Below, one piece after another: positions 53,044 to 62,324 of a stretch of DNA of 64,000 nucleotides; the stretch's first letter is position 1; each line of letters begins with the position of its first letter. This DNA comes from Brevibacillus borstelensis. Its GTDB lineage: Bacteria; Bacillota; Bacilli; Brevibacillales; Brevibacillaceae. Where the stretch lies: positions 62,001 through 126,000 of the forward strand of contig NZ_RHHO01000037.1 in assembly GCF_003710865.1 (NCBI RefSeq), in the 5' to 3' direction. A program made the position numbers and the translations under genes. The notes below the pieces were generated by a model. The model worked only from the letters and a program-made list of their open reading frames with translations. It searched no databases and had not been told where the DNA came from.

Positions 53044-53924
53044 GCGGATACGATTTCGCTCTCATCGAACGCGACTTCTACCAGCACGGTTACGTGACGG
53101 ATACGTCTGTTGCGACGGCTCTCCGCCTCGTTCTTTGTCTCGGCAAACCGCTGCTGGTAGAAGGACCGGCTGGTGTGGGCAAAACAGAAATAGCCAAGAC
53201 GTTGTCTCGCGTTTTACACACGCGGCTGATCCGTTTGCAATGCTACGAGGGGATGGACAGCCAATCCGCTTTATACGAATGGAATTATCAGAGGCAGCTC
53301 ATTCGCATCAAGCTCGGCGAGGATAGCGGGCGGACGGCCGAAGAGCGTGAGGAGGAAATTTTTGGCCCGGCTTTCCTGTTGAAAAGGCCCATCCTTGAAG
53401 CTTTGACAGATGAAAACCGGGCTCCCGTCCTCTTGATCGATGAGATCGATCGTGCCGATGAGTCATTCGAAGCGTTTTTGCTGGAAGCCTTGGCCGAGTT
53501 TCAGGTCACGATTCCCGAGCTGGGGACAATCCGGGCGGTGCATCGTCCCTATGTCATTCTCACCTCGAACAGGACCCGTGAACTGAGTGATGCCCTGCGG
53601 CGCAGATGCCTCTATCAATGGCTGGCGTATCCGGATATGCAGAAAGAAGCGGAGATTTTGCGGGTGAGGCTGCCCGATATAAGCCAGCGCTTGGCAGAGC
53701 AGATTTCGCTCATGATGGCAAATCTGAGAGCACTCCCGCTGCAGAAGGTGCCGGGCGTAGCGGAAAGCCTCGACTGGGCTCAGGCGCTGATCAAGCTGCA
53801 TCGCAGCGAGCTCGATCCATCTGTCGTGCAAGCGACGATGGGGTGCTTTGTCAAATACCGCGACGATTGGGAAACGGTGGAGGAGCAGCTGCGTTCGGGG
53901 AGGTTGCTTGTTGAAAAACGGTGA
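53040..53924 (+). CDS. MoxR-family AAA+ ATPase (CoxD-like maturation factor)
   Basis: 294-residue AAA+ ATPase. Walker A VEGPAGVGKTEIAKTLS is at about residues 39-55 and Walker B LLIDEIDRADESFEAFLLEAL at about 130-150, with sensor Asn in LTSNRTRELSDALRRRC and the Arg finger. MoxR-VWA pairs remodel and activate metalloenzymes; CoxD does so for CO dehydrogenase active-site assembly. The next gene is the VWA partner, overlapping by 14 bases. A role in inserting the sulfido ligand or cofactor of the hydroxylase is likely. Confidence 0.9.
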   Translation: MSGYDFALIERDFYQHGYVTDTSVATALRLVLCLGKPLLVEGPAGVGKTEIAKTLSRVLHTRLIRLQCYEGMDSQSALYEWNYQRQLIRIKLGEDSGRTAEEREEEIFGPAFLLKRPILEALTDENRAPVLLIDEIDRADESFEAFLLEALAEFQVTIPELGTIRAVHRPYVILTSNRTRELSDALRRRCLYQWLAYPDMQKEAEILRVRLPDISQRLAEQISLMMANLRALPLQKVPGVAESLDWAQALIKLHRSELDPSVVQATMGCFVKYRDDWETVEEQLRSGRLLVEKR

Positions 53925-55185
53925 TGCCAATTGCCTGGCACAAAATAGTTTGTCGCACCATCTGATTTGTTTTTCCCGGATATTGCGGGGAAGAGGCGTA
54001 CTTGTCAGCCCGCAGCAAACGGCCGATGCGCTCCAATCGTTAGCTGTGCTGGATATTTCCGATGAAGCCCTGTTTCGCTACGGACTGCGCCTCAATCTCT
54101 GTTCGAGCCCGGAGGAGCAGCAGATATTCGACGAGGAGTACGAGCGGTACTTCCATGAAGAAGCCATCCGGGAGGACAGAAAGCCATCTCCTGAAATGGC
54201 AAAGCGAAAATCGCAAAAAGAGCAGTCTTCCCCGCCTGAAGCCTCTGCCCGGTCCGAGGAACGGCAACCAGACTTGGCTGATGCCGTTTGGAGGCCAGTT
54301 GATCAGGAGCTGGAGGCCGAAAGCACAAGGCAGGTCGGAAGACACGTCATTCCGACAGCGCCCTGGGAAGCAAGGAAACAAGTGCTCGTGCGCATCCCGA
54401 CAAAGCGAAATCCGCTGATGGAGGAAGGTGCCAAGCAACTCATCGCGGAATTCCGGTTGAGGCAAAGGAGGGCGTGGCGACGCCAGCTTCGCGGCGCGCT
54501 GCTCGATTTTCGCCGTACCATTCGCAGTGGTTTGCAGACGGGAGGAGAGCCGCTCCTCCTTTCTTGGAAAAAGAGGAAGCCGCGAGAAGCCAATTTCTTG
54601 CTCTTTTGCGACGGAAGCAGGTCCATGAGCGGTTTTGCAGAAACGTTCCTGCAATTTGCCTATGCCTTGTCTGCCCGTTCGCGTCAGGTAGAGGTCTTTC
54701 TTTTTTCCACGAAGCTGCGGCGGATCAGCAGAGCGCTCCGGCATGCGAGGCAAGCTGATCAAACGGGCCAAACAGGTCAAACAGGTAAAACTGCTAAAAC
54801 TGCCAATACGGCCAAAACGGCCAAAACCTCACCCCCTACCGTCATCGCAGAGTCGGCGGAATGGGGGAGCGGAACCCGCATCGGTGAATCTCTCCATACC
54901 TTTGTTCGGTTATACGGCGGCCGCCTGCTTAGAAAAGATACAGTAGTGCTAATCGCAAGCGACGGTTTGGATACCGGCGATGGGAGCAGGCTTGAGGAAG
55001 CCATGAAAACCATCTCCACAAAAGCTGCATGTGTGATCTGGCTAAATCCGCTGCTCGATGTGCCCGGCTATGAGCCGATTGCCCGCGGGATGCGTACGGC
55101 CCTGCCCTACATCGATGTCTTCGCATTTGCACGAGATCTTGGCTCGTATCGTACATTGGCCAAGACCATTCGTCTTTGGAGGTGA
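53911..55185 (+). CDS. VWA-domain protein (CoxE-like) with a repeat-rich insert
   Basis: 424-residue partner of the MoxR ATPase. GGGGAGG at 53897-53903 supports TTG 53911 (TTG 53908 is next to it). Residues 20-70 resemble the CoxE N-terminal region, followed by a charged variable linker, and the von Willebrand A domain begins near residue 220 with the MIDAS site FCDGSRSMSG. An insert of about 22 residues made of Thr, Gly, Gln, Lys and Ala triplets (QTGQTGKTAKTANTAKTAK) interrupts the domain between strands. The insert is encoded by an imperfect short DNA repeat. Confidence 0.88.
   Translation: MKNGDANCLAQNSLSHHLICFSRILRGRGVLVSPQQTADALQSLAVLDISDEALFRYGLRLNLCSSPEEQQIFDEEYERYFHEEAIREDRKPSPEMAKRKSQKEQSSPPEASARSEERQPDLADAVWRPVDQELEAESTRQVGRHVIPTAPWEARKQVLVRIPTKRNPLMEEGAKQLIAEFRLRQRRAWRRQLRGALLDFRRTIRSGLQTGGEPLLLSWKKRKPREANFLLFCDGSRSMSGFAETFLQFAYALSARSRQVEVFLFSTKLRRISRALRHARQADQTGQTGQTGKTAKTANTAKTAKTSPPTVIAESAEWGSGTRIGESLHTFVRLYGGRLLRKDTVVLIASDGLDTGDGSRLEEAMKTISTKAACVIWLNPLLDVPGYEPIARGMRTALPYIDVFAFARDLGSYRTLAKTIRLWR
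54755..54832 (+). repeat. Imperfect short tandem repeat inside the VWA gene
   Basis: Units of the type CAAACAGGT, AAAACTGCT and AAAACGGCC follow one another for about 75 bp, encoding alternating K/Q/N-T-G/A triplets. Being a multiple of nine bases, unit gain or loss would keep the frame. Confidence 0.7.
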
Positions 55186-55189
55186 GTAC

Positions 55190-56380
55190 ATGAGAGATCA
55201 TGCATGGATCATAAACATGATAAAGGAAGCGAAAACTTCCGGGAAGCGATACGCGATGGCAACAGTCGTACATGTCAAAGGATCGGCTTATCGCCGTGAG
55301 GGAGCCAAAATGCTTGTCGATGAGGAGGGGAAGTGCACAGGCATGATTTCGGGCGGCTGCCTCGAAGCTGATGTGTCGGAAGTAGCCAAACAAGTGCTGG
55401 AGACGGGGGCGCCAACTGTAAAAACGTATGTCATGGACGAAGACCTGGTCTGGGGCTTGGGACTTGGGTGTCCCGGTACGGTAGAGATCTACATTGAACC
55501 GCTGCTGCATGCCTGCTCTGCAAGCGATGAGCGGCAAGCATCAGCGGAGGGCAGCTTTGGAAATCAGGATGTGCCTACGCACGGCGATTCCGTTTATGAC
55601 GCGTGGCTGTCTGCCATAGAGGATGAACGCGCAGGAATTCTCTTTACCCGATTGGACACGGTTGGAAGCGGCCAGACACCAGCGCCTTTTCGGCTGTTCG
55701 TGCCTGAGGCGGGAGAGAGTATTGGAAGTACCGGCGATTTGTCATTGGACTGGCTCGTGACTGCCAAAGCCAGGCAGCTTTTCCTCCAAAAAAATCCGAA
55801 GTCTGCTTCGCTCCGCGTTCCTTTCTCGGAAGAACGGGAAGCTGTAGTTTTTGCAGACGTGTATATTCCGCCTGCGGAAGTGATTATTTTCGGGGCAGGG
55901 CATGATGCCGTACCACTCGCAAAAACAAGCGTTGCCGCAGGATTTCGTACGACGGTGGTCGACCCGCGTCCGGCGTACAATACGGAAGACAGATTTCCTG
56001 GAACGACACGCCTGTTGACAGATGACAAAAACGGATTTGAGCCGTTAAAGATTGGGAATCGCAGCTATATCATCATCATGAATCACCATCTGGAACGGGA
56101 CATCGAAGCTCTCCGCTTTTCCCTGCAAACGGAAGCGCCGTACATCGGGGTTCTTGGTCCGAGAAGCCGATGTGACAGAATATTGAAAATAATTGAGGGG
56201 CGTGGCGATCTTCTTCGGGAGGAACGGCTTGCCCGCCTGCACAACCCTGTCGGCCTGGACATCGGAGCGGAAACCGCGGAAGAGATCGCACTGAGCATCG
56301 TCACCGAAGTACTGGCCGTCCACAACGGACACCAGGGCCATTTTTTGCGCGGAAAAGAGAGAATTCACCAGCCTTCCTAG
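55190..56380 (+). CDS. XdhC-family molybdenum-cofactor protein
   Basis: 396-residue XdhC/CoxF-type protein, which binds and sulfurates molybdenum cofactor and delivers it to xanthine-oxidase-family enzymes. The N-terminal XdhC domain has VKGSAYRREGAKMLV and GMISGGCLEADV (conserved Cys) and GLGCPGTVEIYIEPL; the C-terminal Rossmann part has VIIFGAGHDAVPLA and YIGVLGPRSR. A 60-residue insert separates them. ATG 55190 follows TGGAGGTGAG; an upstream open frame overlaps the VWA gene. Confidence 0.92.
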   Translation: MRDHAWIINMIKEAKTSGKRYAMATVVHVKGSAYRREGAKMLVDEEGKCTGMISGGCLEADVSEVAKQVLETGAPTVKTYVMDEDLVWGLGLGCPGTVEIYIEPLLHACSASDERQASAEGSFGNQDVPTHGDSVYDAWLSAIEDERAGILFTRLDTVGSGQTPAPFRLFVPEAGESIGSTGDLSLDWLVTAKARQLFLQKNPKSASLRVPFSEEREAVVFADVYIPPAEVIIFGAGHDAVPLAKTSVAAGFRTTVVDPRPAYNTEDRFPGTTRLLTDDKNGFEPLKIGNRSYIIIMNHHLERDIEALRFSLQTEAPYIGVLGPRSRCDRILKIIEGRGDLLREERLARLHNPVGLDIGAETAEEIALSIVTEVLAVHNGHQGHFLRGKERIHQPS

Positions 56381-56432
56381 GTTTGGCCGGATATGTCGGA
56401 AAGTCAAGCCTGATACAGGCAGGAGGTTATTT

Positions 56433-57128
56433 GTGAACATCCAAATCGACGCGGTCATTTTGGCTGCCGGCTCGTCCTCCCGGATGGGCAGGCCAAAACA
56501 ATTGCTCCCTCTCTCGGGTATGTTTCTGCTTGAACATGTGATCCATCAAGTGGCGGACTTTCCCTTTGCCCGTATTTTTACCGTAATCGGGCATCGGGCG
56601 GACTTGATTCAGGAGAAGATTCACATCGCAGACGACAGGTTTCAGTGGCTGATCAACCGTGACTATCAAGCGGGGCAGGGAACATCACTGGCTCTTGGAC
56701 TCAGGCAAGTGACCGGTACACATCCGGCAGCCATGGTGTTTCTGGCAGACACTCCTTTTCTTCGGGAAGAGACGGTCCGCACGATCATAGAGTGTGGTCA
56801 GGAGCAGCTGCAGCAGGCCCCTGATCCATTCATGGTTCAGCCATACTTCGGAGATACCCCTGGACACCCGGTATTTTTTGGACACCTGGAAAATGGGCTG
56901 GAGTCGGTTGGGCCAGGCGATCGGATCGGGCAGAGGCTTGGGGAACAAATCAGACGTTTTCCGGTGCAGGTCGATGACCCGGGTATTTGCTTTGACATCG
57001 ACACGCCGGAAGCGTATGAGCGAGCGGTCAAAATAGCGGCATTGAATAATGAGAAGCACGCGAATTTACATGGGGGTGAAGAAACCGATGAATCAGTTGC
57101 AGACGCGATACGAATACGGCGGGGATGA
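56433..57128 (+). CDS. Molybdenum cofactor cytidylyltransferase (MocA-like)
   Basis: 231-residue nucleotidyltransferase that joins CMP to molybdopterin, giving the MCD form used by xanthine-oxidase-family enzymes. AVILAAGSSSRMGRPKQLLPL is the nucleotide-binding signature, and MVFLADTPFL, the loop of MocA-like proteins, follows with GHPVFF. GTG 56433 follows AGGAGG. It overlaps the next gene by about 40 bases in another frame. Its presence shows that the operon makes its own cofactor variant for the hydroxylase. Confidence 0.9.
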   Translation: MNIQIDAVILAAGSSSRMGRPKQLLPLSGMFLLEHVIHQVADFPFARIFTVIGHRADLIQEKIHIADDRFQWLINRDYQAGQGTSLALGLRQVTGTHPAAMVFLADTPFLREETVRTIIECGQEQLQQAPDPFMVQPYFGDTPGHPVFFGHLENGLESVGPGDRIGQRLGEQIRRFPVQVDDPGICFDIDTPEAYERAVKIAALNNEKHANLHGGEETDESVADAIRIRRG

Positions 57129-57975
57129 ATTTGTCTTTGTCCAGCTTTCCGAGGAGATGAGTCTGGAGGCGAATTTTAAAGGTATGGCCATCACCAGGGA
57201 GTTGAAGCAGCGCGAGCTTCCCGGGATTGTAGATATTTGTCCGGCGAATGCCTCCTATATGGTGCGCGTCGATCCAGACGTGCTGCATCCGGAGGAGCTG
57301 ATCAAGGAGCTGAAGGATATCGAGCAAAAGATGGCCGATCTGGACCACATTACGATTGCTTCCCGATTGGTGGATGTTCCCGTGCTGTTCGAAGACCCGT
57401 GGACACATGAAGCGGTCATGCGTTTTCGCGATCGGCACCAGGACCCGGAATCGACTGATCTGGAATATTCCGCCCGAGTGAACGGCTACGACAGTAAAGA
57501 AGCGTTTATCGAGGCGATCACGAGCGCTCCCTTTCTGGTCTCCATGATCGGATTTGTCCCCGGTCTGCCCTGGTGTTTCCAGATGGTCGCCCGGGAAAAG
57601 CAGATCGAGGTGCCGAAATACGTTCGTCCGCGCACGTTTACGCCGGAGCGCACGTTTGGCTTTGGCGGAGCGTTTGCCGTGATCTACCCGGTGCAGGGAG
57701 CAGGCGGGTATCAGATGTACGGGATTGCCCCTGCGCCGATTTATCAAAAGGAACAAACGCTGCCGGACTTCCGTGACTCGATGGTGTTCCCGCAGCAAGG
57801 GGACATTTTCCGTTACAGGAGTATTACGCGGGAAGAGTACGACCAGATCCGCAGCGAAGTGGAGAATGGTACCTTTGTCTACCGGAAAAAAGACTTTTCC
57901 TTTACCCCGCAAGAGGTTTTGGAAGACCCGGACGCATTCTCGGAAATGGTGCTGAGGAGGTTGTACCATGATTAA
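57088..57975 (+). CDS. PxpB/KipI-like carboxyltransferase subunit, copy 1
   Basis: 295-residue protein of the allophanate hydrolase subunit 1/KipI/PxpB family. Family blocks include PGIVDICPANASYMVRVDPDVL, RVNGYDSKEAF, FVPGLPWCFQMV and FGFGGAFAVIYPVQGAGGY. It is about 55 residues longer than PxpB of Bacillus, owing to an N-terminal extension (YEYGGDEFVFVQLSEEMS). With PxpC it would transfer or use an activated carboxyl group in ATP-dependent opening of cyclic amides. ATG 57088 follows GGGGGTGA; ATG 57070 is the alternative. It overlaps PxpC by 8 bases. Confidence 0.85.
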   Translation: MNQLQTRYEYGGDEFVFVQLSEEMSLEANFKGMAITRELKQRELPGIVDICPANASYMVRVDPDVLHPEELIKELKDIEQKMADLDHITIASRLVDVPVLFEDPWTHEAVMRFRDRHQDPESTDLEYSARVNGYDSKEAFIEAITSAPFLVSMIGFVPGLPWCFQMVAREKQIEVPKYVRPRTFTPERTFGFGGAFAVIYPVQGAGGYQMYGIAPAPIYQKEQTLPDFRDSMVFPQQGDIFRYRSITREEYDQIRSEVENGTFVYRKKDFSFTPQEVLEDPDAFSEMVLRRLYHD

Positions 57976-58936
57976 GGTAATCAAGCCTGGCTTGCAAACG
58001 ACCGTACAGGATCAGGGGCGCATCGGCCTCTATGAGATCGGCATGCCACCATCCGGCGCCATGGATAAGTTCTCTTACACGGTTGGCAATCTGCTGGTCG
58101 GTAATCAGCGGAATGCAGCCGCTTTGGAAATCACGTACCTCGGTCCGGTCCTGCAGTTTGGACGAAAACTGCGAATCAGTATCACAGGCGGAAATATCCC
58201 GCCCAAAATCAACGGACAGCCGGTGGCGATGTGGGAAACGCTCGAAGTGCAGGAAGGAGATACGCTGTCGTTTGACTTTGTACAGTCGGGAGCGAGAACA
58301 TACCTCGCCGTGGAAGGCGGCATTGACGTGCCGGTTGTGATGAATTCCCGCTCTACCTACACCTTGATCGGGATCGGCGGCTTTCAGGGCCGTGCGCTCG
58401 CGGAAGGCGATGAGCTTGCGGTGGGAGATATGCATGAAAAAAAGGTGCCGGTAGGAACGAGGATTGATCCTTCCCTCATCCCGGTGTTTCAGAAAACACA
58501 TGAGATCCGCGTCGTCGTCGGACTCTGCAGCTATCGTTTGACAGAAGAGAGCAAGGCGGTCTTTCTGGAAAGCGAGTGGACGGTTACGCCGGAAGCCAAC
58601 CGGATCGGGTATCGGCACAAGGGAGAGCGCCTGAAGTTTGTCGAGCGGCAGCAGCCGTTCGGGGCAGGCAGCAACCCTTCCAACGTGACGGACCTGGGCT
58701 ATCCGATCGGGTCGATTCAAGTGCCGGACGGGGTAGAGCCGATCGTGCTTCTGCATGATGCGGTTACCGGCGGCGGATATGCGACCATTGCCACAGTGAT
58801 CAGTGCTGACTTGAACCGGATGGCGCAGATCAAGACAAATGAAAAGGTAAAATTTGTTTCCGTTACGCTGGAAGAAGCGATAGGTGCAAGACGAAATCTC
58901 CGCGACCAGTTAATGAAAATTGCCGATGCGATCTGA
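57968..58936 (+). CDS. PxpC/KipA-like biotin-dependent carboxyltransferase subunit, copy 1
   Basis: 322-residue protein of the allophanate hydrolase subunit 2/KipA/PxpC family. It opens IKVIKPGLQTTVQDQGRIGLYEIGMPPSGAMD, the family signature, and continues with LEITYLGPVLQFG, YLAVEGGIDVPVV and FGAGSNPSNVTDLGYPIGSIQVP. It forms the carboxyltransferase with PxpB. It overlaps copy 1 of pxpB. A biotin-carrier gene follows, so a biotin-dependent reaction is likely here. Confidence 0.87.
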   Translation: MIKVIKPGLQTTVQDQGRIGLYEIGMPPSGAMDKFSYTVGNLLVGNQRNAAALEITYLGPVLQFGRKLRISITGGNIPPKINGQPVAMWETLEVQEGDTLSFDFVQSGARTYLAVEGGIDVPVVMNSRSTYTLIGIGGFQGRALAEGDELAVGDMHEKKVPVGTRIDPSLIPVFQKTHEIRVVVGLCSYRLTEESKAVFLESEWTVTPEANRIGYRHKGERLKFVERQQPFGAGSNPSNVTDLGYPIGSIQVPDGVEPIVLLHDAVTGGGYATIATVISADLNRMAQIKTNEKVKFVSVTLEEAIGARRNLRDQLMKIADAI

Positions 58937-58961
58937 TAATGAACAAAAAGGAGGACTTGTC

Positions 58962-59216
58962 ATGAGTGATAAAAAAGCGATTCTTTCCCCGCTTCCCGGT
59001 GTGTTTTACCGAAAGCCGAGCCCTGAATTGCCCGATTACGCCAAGGAAGGGGATGTCATCAAAGCAGGAGAGGTCGTCGGATTGATCGAGGTCATGAAAA
59101 ACTTTTACGAGATCAAGGCGGAAGAGGATGTCCTCATTGAGCAGTTCGTGGTCGAGAACGAAACAATCGTCGATGCCGGCCAGGAGCTTGTTCTGGTAAA
59201 AAGCCAGGCGTCTTGA
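58962..59216 (+). CDS. Biotin/lipoyl-carrier domain protein
   Basis: 84-residue single biotinyl domain. The attachment motif is EVMKN with Lys46 as the acceptor, matching E-(A/V)-M-K of biotin carrier proteins; LPGVFYRKPSPELPDYAKEGD and DAGQELVLVK make the flanking beta-strands. AAGGAGG precedes ATG 58962. It should shuttle carboxybiotin to the PxpB/PxpC carboxyltransferase. A biotin carboxylase subunit is missing in the window and may lie beyond 64000. Confidence 0.87.
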   Translation: MSDKKAILSPLPGVFYRKPSPELPDYAKEGDVIKAGEVVGLIEVMKNFYEIKAEEDVLIEQFVVENETIVDAGQELVLVKSQAS

Positions 59217-59286
59217 TCGGAATGCGGACCCATAGGCTTGTTTTCTGAGCGGGATATAGAACGTGGGAAAGGGGGATCTATCGTAG

Positions 59287-60054
59287 ATGAGAGTAGACCT
59301 CAATTGCGACATGGGAGAGAGCTTTGGTCTCTATCAGCTTGGACAAGATGAAGAAATGATGAAGTACATCTCCTCGGCAAATATTGCCTGCGGCTTTCAC
59401 GCCGGCGATCCGCACGTCATGAGACGGACTGTGGAGCTTGCCAAGGCGAACGGAGTCGGGATTGGCGCTCACCCCGGGTTTCCAGACTTGATGGGTTTTG
59501 GGCGAAGATATATGAAATGCACACCGGAGGAAATCCGCGATTACGTCATGTATCAAACCGGAGCCCTGCGAGAATTCGCTGCATGGACAAAGACTGAGCT
59601 GCAGCATTGCAAACCCCACGGCGCCCTGTTCATGATGGCGATGGAAGATGAGCAGATTGCCAGAGCTATTCTGGAAGGTCTGGCCGCTCTCTCCGAAAAG
59701 ATGATTGTCTTTGCGTTAAACGGTTCGGCAGTGGAGGAAGTGGGACGGCAGATGGGCATGCCAATCGCCCGGGAGGTGTACGCCGATCGGGAGCACACAG
59801 CCAATGGCTCCATTGTTCTCACTCGCCGGGGGCCTTCGATTACAGACAAGGAGGGAATGGCCCGTCGCGTCGTCCGCATGGTCACAGAAGGCCGGGTCCT
59901 GACGCCGGATGGCGAGGATGCTGAAATCAAGGCTGACACGATCTGTATCCACGGCGACACGCCTGGTGCAATCGATCTGATCAAGGAAATTCGTGCGGCG
60001 TTTGAACAGGCCGGGATTGAAGTGACACCGGTACGGGATTTGCTGTTTCATTAA
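59287..60054 (+). CDS. PxpA/LamB-YcsF family 5-oxoprolinase subunit A-like
   Basis: 255-residue protein of the LamB/YcsF family, subunit A of ATP-dependent 5-oxoprolinase, which hydrolyses the activated lactam. Motifs are DLNCDMGESFG, ANIACGFHAGDP, GAHPGFPDLMGFGRR and HCKPHGALF, with CIHGDTP at the end. Full length for the family. In Bacillus PxpABC opens pyroglutamate; here the company of a molybdenum hydroxylase and biotin carrier suggests a different cyclic amide. The operon probably ends at the terminator just downstream. Confidence 0.91.
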   Translation: MRVDLNCDMGESFGLYQLGQDEEMMKYISSANIACGFHAGDPHVMRRTVELAKANGVGIGAHPGFPDLMGFGRRYMKCTPEEIRDYVMYQTGALREFAAWTKTELQHCKPHGALFMMAMEDEQIARAILEGLAALSEKMIVFALNGSAVEEVGRQMGMPIAREVYADREHTANGSIVLTRRGPSITDKEGMARRVVRMVTEGRVLTPDGEDAEIKADTICIHGDTPGAIDLIKEIRAAFEQAGIEVTPVRDLLFH

Positions 60055-60094
60055 AGAACGATTTCAGAAGGTCGATATCTTTTCATGGGGCAGG

Positions 60095-60127
60095 AAGCTG
60101 ATCGGAGGAAGAACCGGTCAGCTTTTT
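60095..60127 (+). terminator. Terminator after pxpA-like gene
   Basis: AAGCTGATCGG pairs with CCGGTCAGCTT (one G-U pair), followed by TTT. It ends the sigma-54 operon and separates the activator gene. Confidence 0.82.
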
Positions 60128-60234
60128 CTATGTTGGACAGCATATTTCAAAAGTGAAAGAACGGAGAAGGTGTGGTAAAATGTAAAATGAGTGAAAAGTC
60201 GGAAAAGTAAAAATAATCGTCCGGAGGGGTCCTT

Positions 60235-62310
60235 GTGCTCGTTTGGAAAGATGTTTTACAAAAGGTTTCCGCACCAATTTCGAAAGACCGGACTTTGCAA
60301 GAGGCGATACTCGCCATGGAAGAACAAAAGGGAGAGCTGCTTTTCGTCAGCAGCGAAAACGATGAGATCATCGGGTATGTGGACAAGGATTCTCTGTTGA
60401 AACAACTGCAGAGCCAACAGTCGTTGCAAGGGAAAATTGCGTATCGGGCTGATATGGTGAAGGTGCCGGAAGAAGGGGCCATTTCGTTTTATCACAACAT
60501 CTCTGTCGTACTCGGGGTTAATGAATCCGGAGCGATTACGGGCTATACGACAGCCAGGGATACAAAGAATCTGTTGAATGTATACAAGCTCCAGCAGGTA
60601 AACCGCATCTTTGACAGCTCCGGGATCGGAATTATCACGACCGATTCCGATTTTGAAATCACTTTCATGAATGAAACTGCGGAACAAATCCTCGGCCTTC
60701 CCAAACACGTCCTTCTCTATCGCAACTATAAAACGCTGATCACGGTCGAAAGAGATCTCGATGAAGTGCTGACCGGGAAACAAATGGTAATGGTCGAGTG
60801 CTCGATCAATTTTAAACGGACAAGCGGCAATATTTCCCCGTTGTATGAAAACGACAAGATTATCGGGATCGTTCACCTCTTCTCCAATCGGGAGAAGCTC
60901 GGGGATGCCGTCAACGAGCTCGAGTTTCTCCGCAATTTCAACGATGACTTGAAAGCTGTGTATTCATCGACGAACAAGCAGATTACCGTCGTCAATCGGG
61001 CAGGAACCATCATTCGCGTGGCGGGTACTTTTTTGCAAGGGTTTTGGCAGCAGGAGTCAGCAGAAAAACTGATCGGGAAAAACGTCTATGAGCTGGAAAA
61101 GGAAGGCGCCTTTTCTCCCAACATCACCGATTTGTGCCTTGCCCAAAAGAAGCGTTTGTCGCTGATCCAGGAGGCGAAAAACGGGAAAAAAGTCTGGTCG
61201 GTGGCGACGCCAGTCTTTCACGGAGACAAAATCGAGAAAATCGTGATTCTGTCGGAGGACATTACGAGCATTCACGAGCTGCGCGCCGAGCTGGAAATGG
61301 CCAAAAAGCAATCAGAGGAATACAAGCAGGAGCTGGACCAGCTATTGACACAGAAACATGACGGTCAGCGCAAGCTCATCTTTCGCTCGCAAGTCATGGA
61401 ACGGTTGGTGGACGAGTGCAGGCATATCGCCAAAGTGGATTCGACCGTGCTGTTGTCCGGCGAGTCCGGTGTCGGCAAGGAGGTCTTTGCCAAAGCCATC
61501 CACGAGTACAGTCACAGACACAACGAGCCGTTCATTCGGGTAAATTGCGGCGCGATACCGGAAACCTTGATGGAAAGCGAGCTGTTTGGTTACGAAAAAG
61601 GAGCGTTTACTGGCGCAGACCAGCGGGGAAAGCCGGGACTGTTTGAGCTTGCTCACAAAGGAAGCATCTTTTTGGATGAAGTAACCGAGTTGCCTTACAA
61701 CATGCAGGTAAAGCTCTTGCGTGTCCTGCAGGAAAGAGAGATGATGCGGGTCGGCGGCACCCGGACAATTTCCATCGATGTGAGAGTGATTGCGGCCACG
61801 AACCAAAATATTCACGAGCTGGTACGGAAAAATTTATTCCGCGAAGACTTGTACTACCGCTTGAACGTCATTCCCATCGATATTCCGCCCCTTCGCCAGC
61901 GTACTCTGGACATCATTCCGTTGTCCGTCCATTTTTTGCAGGTTTACAACCAAATGTACAAGCTGGACAAGGTATTGACCAAGGAAGCGCTGCATGTCCT
62001 GGAGGGATACCACTGGCCCGGGAATGTTCGGGAGCTGCAGAACATGATCGAGCGTCTGGTGGTGACGGCGAGGGAGGAGCATATCAGTGCCCGCGATGTG
62101 CTGTCCAACCTGTACGAAAGCAAGCCGCGCGATCAGGAGAAAAAACCGATCGTCCGTGAGATTATTCCTTTGAAAGAGGCGGTCGAGGAAGTAGAGACGC
62201 AGCTGATCAGTCTCGCCTTGCAAAAGTACGGGACCGCTGCCAAGGTCGCCCAGATTCTGGGCGTCAGCCCCGCGACCTTGAGCAGACGGATGCAAAAGCT
62301 GCTTTCCTGA
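60235..62310 (+). CDS. Sigma-54-dependent activator with CBS and PAS sensor domains
   Basis: 691-residue enhancer-binding protein. Residues 1-115 carry a CBS-type region (ISKDRTLQEAILAMEEQKGELLFV, DEIIGYVDKDSLL), residues 120-230 and 235-350 two PAS-like domains, then a short coiled coil. The AAA+ domain (about 375-605) has Walker A GESGVGKEVFAKAI, the sigma-54 contact loop KGAFTGAD and IFLDEVTELPYNMQVKLLRVLQE. The C-terminus is a Fis-type HTH (TAAKVAQILGVSPATLSRRM). GTG 60235 follows CCGGAGGGG. It should activate the promoter at 48716. Ligand unknown; CBS domains often bind adenine nucleotides. Confidence 0.92.
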   Translation: MLVWKDVLQKVSAPISKDRTLQEAILAMEEQKGELLFVSSENDEIIGYVDKDSLLKQLQSQQSLQGKIAYRADMVKVPEEGAISFYHNISVVLGVNESGAITGYTTARDTKNLLNVYKLQQVNRIFDSSGIGIITTDSDFEITFMNETAEQILGLPKHVLLYRNYKTLITVERDLDEVLTGKQMVMVECSINFKRTSGNISPLYENDKIIGIVHLFSNREKLGDAVNELEFLRNFNDDLKAVYSSTNKQITVVNRAGTIIRVAGTFLQGFWQQESAEKLIGKNVYELEKEGAFSPNITDLCLAQKKRLSLIQEAKNGKKVWSVATPVFHGDKIEKIVILSEDITSIHELRAELEMAKKQSEEYKQELDQLLTQKHDGQRKLIFRSQVMERLVDECRHIAKVDSTVLLSGESGVGKEVFAKAIHEYSHRHNEPFIRVNCGAIPETLMESELFGYEKGAFTGADQRGKPGLFELAHKGSIFLDEVTELPYNMQVKLLRVLQEREMMRVGGTRTISIDVRVIAATNQNIHELVRKNLFREDLYYRLNVIPIDIPPLRQRTLDIIPLSVHFLQVYNQMYKLDKVLTKEALHVLEGYHWPGNVRELQNMIERLVVTAREEHISARDVLSNLYESKPRDQEKKPIVREIIPLKEAVEEVETQLISLALQKYGTAAKVAQILGVSPATLSRRMQKLLS

Positions 62311-62324
62311 AAGGAGGGGTGACG

